Positions 63,938 through 64,000 of a stretch of DNA of 64,000 nucleotides are shown here, one piece after another. The position numbers and the translations under genes were made by a program. How positions within the stretch are numbered: position 1 is the stretch's first letter; the number at the start of each line of letters is the position of its first letter. Source of the stretch: Paraburkholderia sp. UYCP14C (lineage in GTDB: Bacteria > Pseudomonadota > Gammaproteobacteria > Burkholderiales > Burkholderiaceae); NCBI RefSeq assembly GCF_004197395.1, contig NZ_SELS01000009.1:145383-209382 (forward strand), in the 5' to 3' direction. The notes beneath the pieces are model-generated. The model did no database searches, was not told the origin of the DNA, and saw nothing but the letters and a program-made list of their open reading frames with translations.

Positions 63938-64000
63938 GGCGTAAATGGTGTGGTATGGAGAAGGGTCAGCGGAGATCGGCGGGCATCTTCCATGGCAACA
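63903..64000. other. Foreign sequence joining the truncated MFS gene
   Basis: Homology to MFS transporters stops at about 63903. The following DNA has a perfect 7-bp inverted repeat (CTCAGAG-GTA-CTCTGAG, 63922-63938). It may be the edge of an insertion sequence or another deletion junction that continues beyond the window. Confidence 0.4.

Overview
The window is GC-rich, densely coded DNA with the gene content of a beta-proteobacterium of the order Burkholderiales, most likely Paraburkholderia or a close relative. The basis is strong G/C third-position bias, many LysR/AraC/DeoR regulators, MFS and ABC importers for plant or soil compounds, pectin- and trehalose-degrading exoenzymes and creatine catabolism. 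This is a judgement from family resemblance; no database was searched. No rRNA, tRNA or CRISPR array was seen. The metabolic content looks like accessory DNA of a secondary replicon.

Layout. 0-8 kb: the start of a lipoprotein gene running off the left edge, a ceramidase-like membrane protein, a two-domain lipoprotein, an AI-2E-family transporter, a GH28 pectinase with two matching candidate operators upstream, and an outer-membrane barrel gene without a signal peptide. 7.7-13.7 kb: an AraC regulator, an MFS transporter plus amidohydrolase pair that appears inserted between the AraC gene and a VOC gene, then a COG0523 GTPase abutting a Tat-exported metallo-beta-lactamase-fold protein. 13.9-16.2 kb: a secreted S10 carboxypeptidase and a small EF-hand-like protein. 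17.3-22.0 kb: a more A/T-rich, tightly packed five-gene operon (LOG, PP-loop ATPase, NUDIX, PLP-enzyme-like protein, EamA exporter) divergent from a LysR gene. This is the best candidate for an undescribed system.

22-33 kb: a DUF2784 protein, periplasmic trehalase, an amino-acid-binding protein, then LysR and a divergent operon of LeuC-like, LeuD-like, RraA-like, aminotransferase and amino-acid-binding proteins, which together could degrade a branched C6 amino acid. A DeoR regulator, a NudK-type hydrolase and a haloacid dehalogenase follow. 33.8-43.2 kb: mixed small genes, a broken M19 dipeptidase, CBS/BON protein, an orphan membrane pair, acylphosphatase, methyltransferase and a CDF transporter.

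43.4-53.7 kb: two direct 744-bp copies of a LysR gene (one truncated) bracket a DeoR-controlled sugar ABC importer with an esterase and a 3-hydroxyacyl-CoA-dehydrogenase-like enzyme, plus an IS6-type transposase remnant. 54.2-59.5 kb: creatine catabolism (MFS importer, serine hydroxymethyltransferase, creatinase, GlxA/GbdR-like regulator). 59.7-64 kb: a decay zone of truncated genes for dicarboxylate/citrate uptake and metabolism (DctA-like, GntR UTRA domain, citrate-synthase-like tail, 2-hydroxycarboxylate transporter head, MFS head), apparently produced by deletions and insertions.
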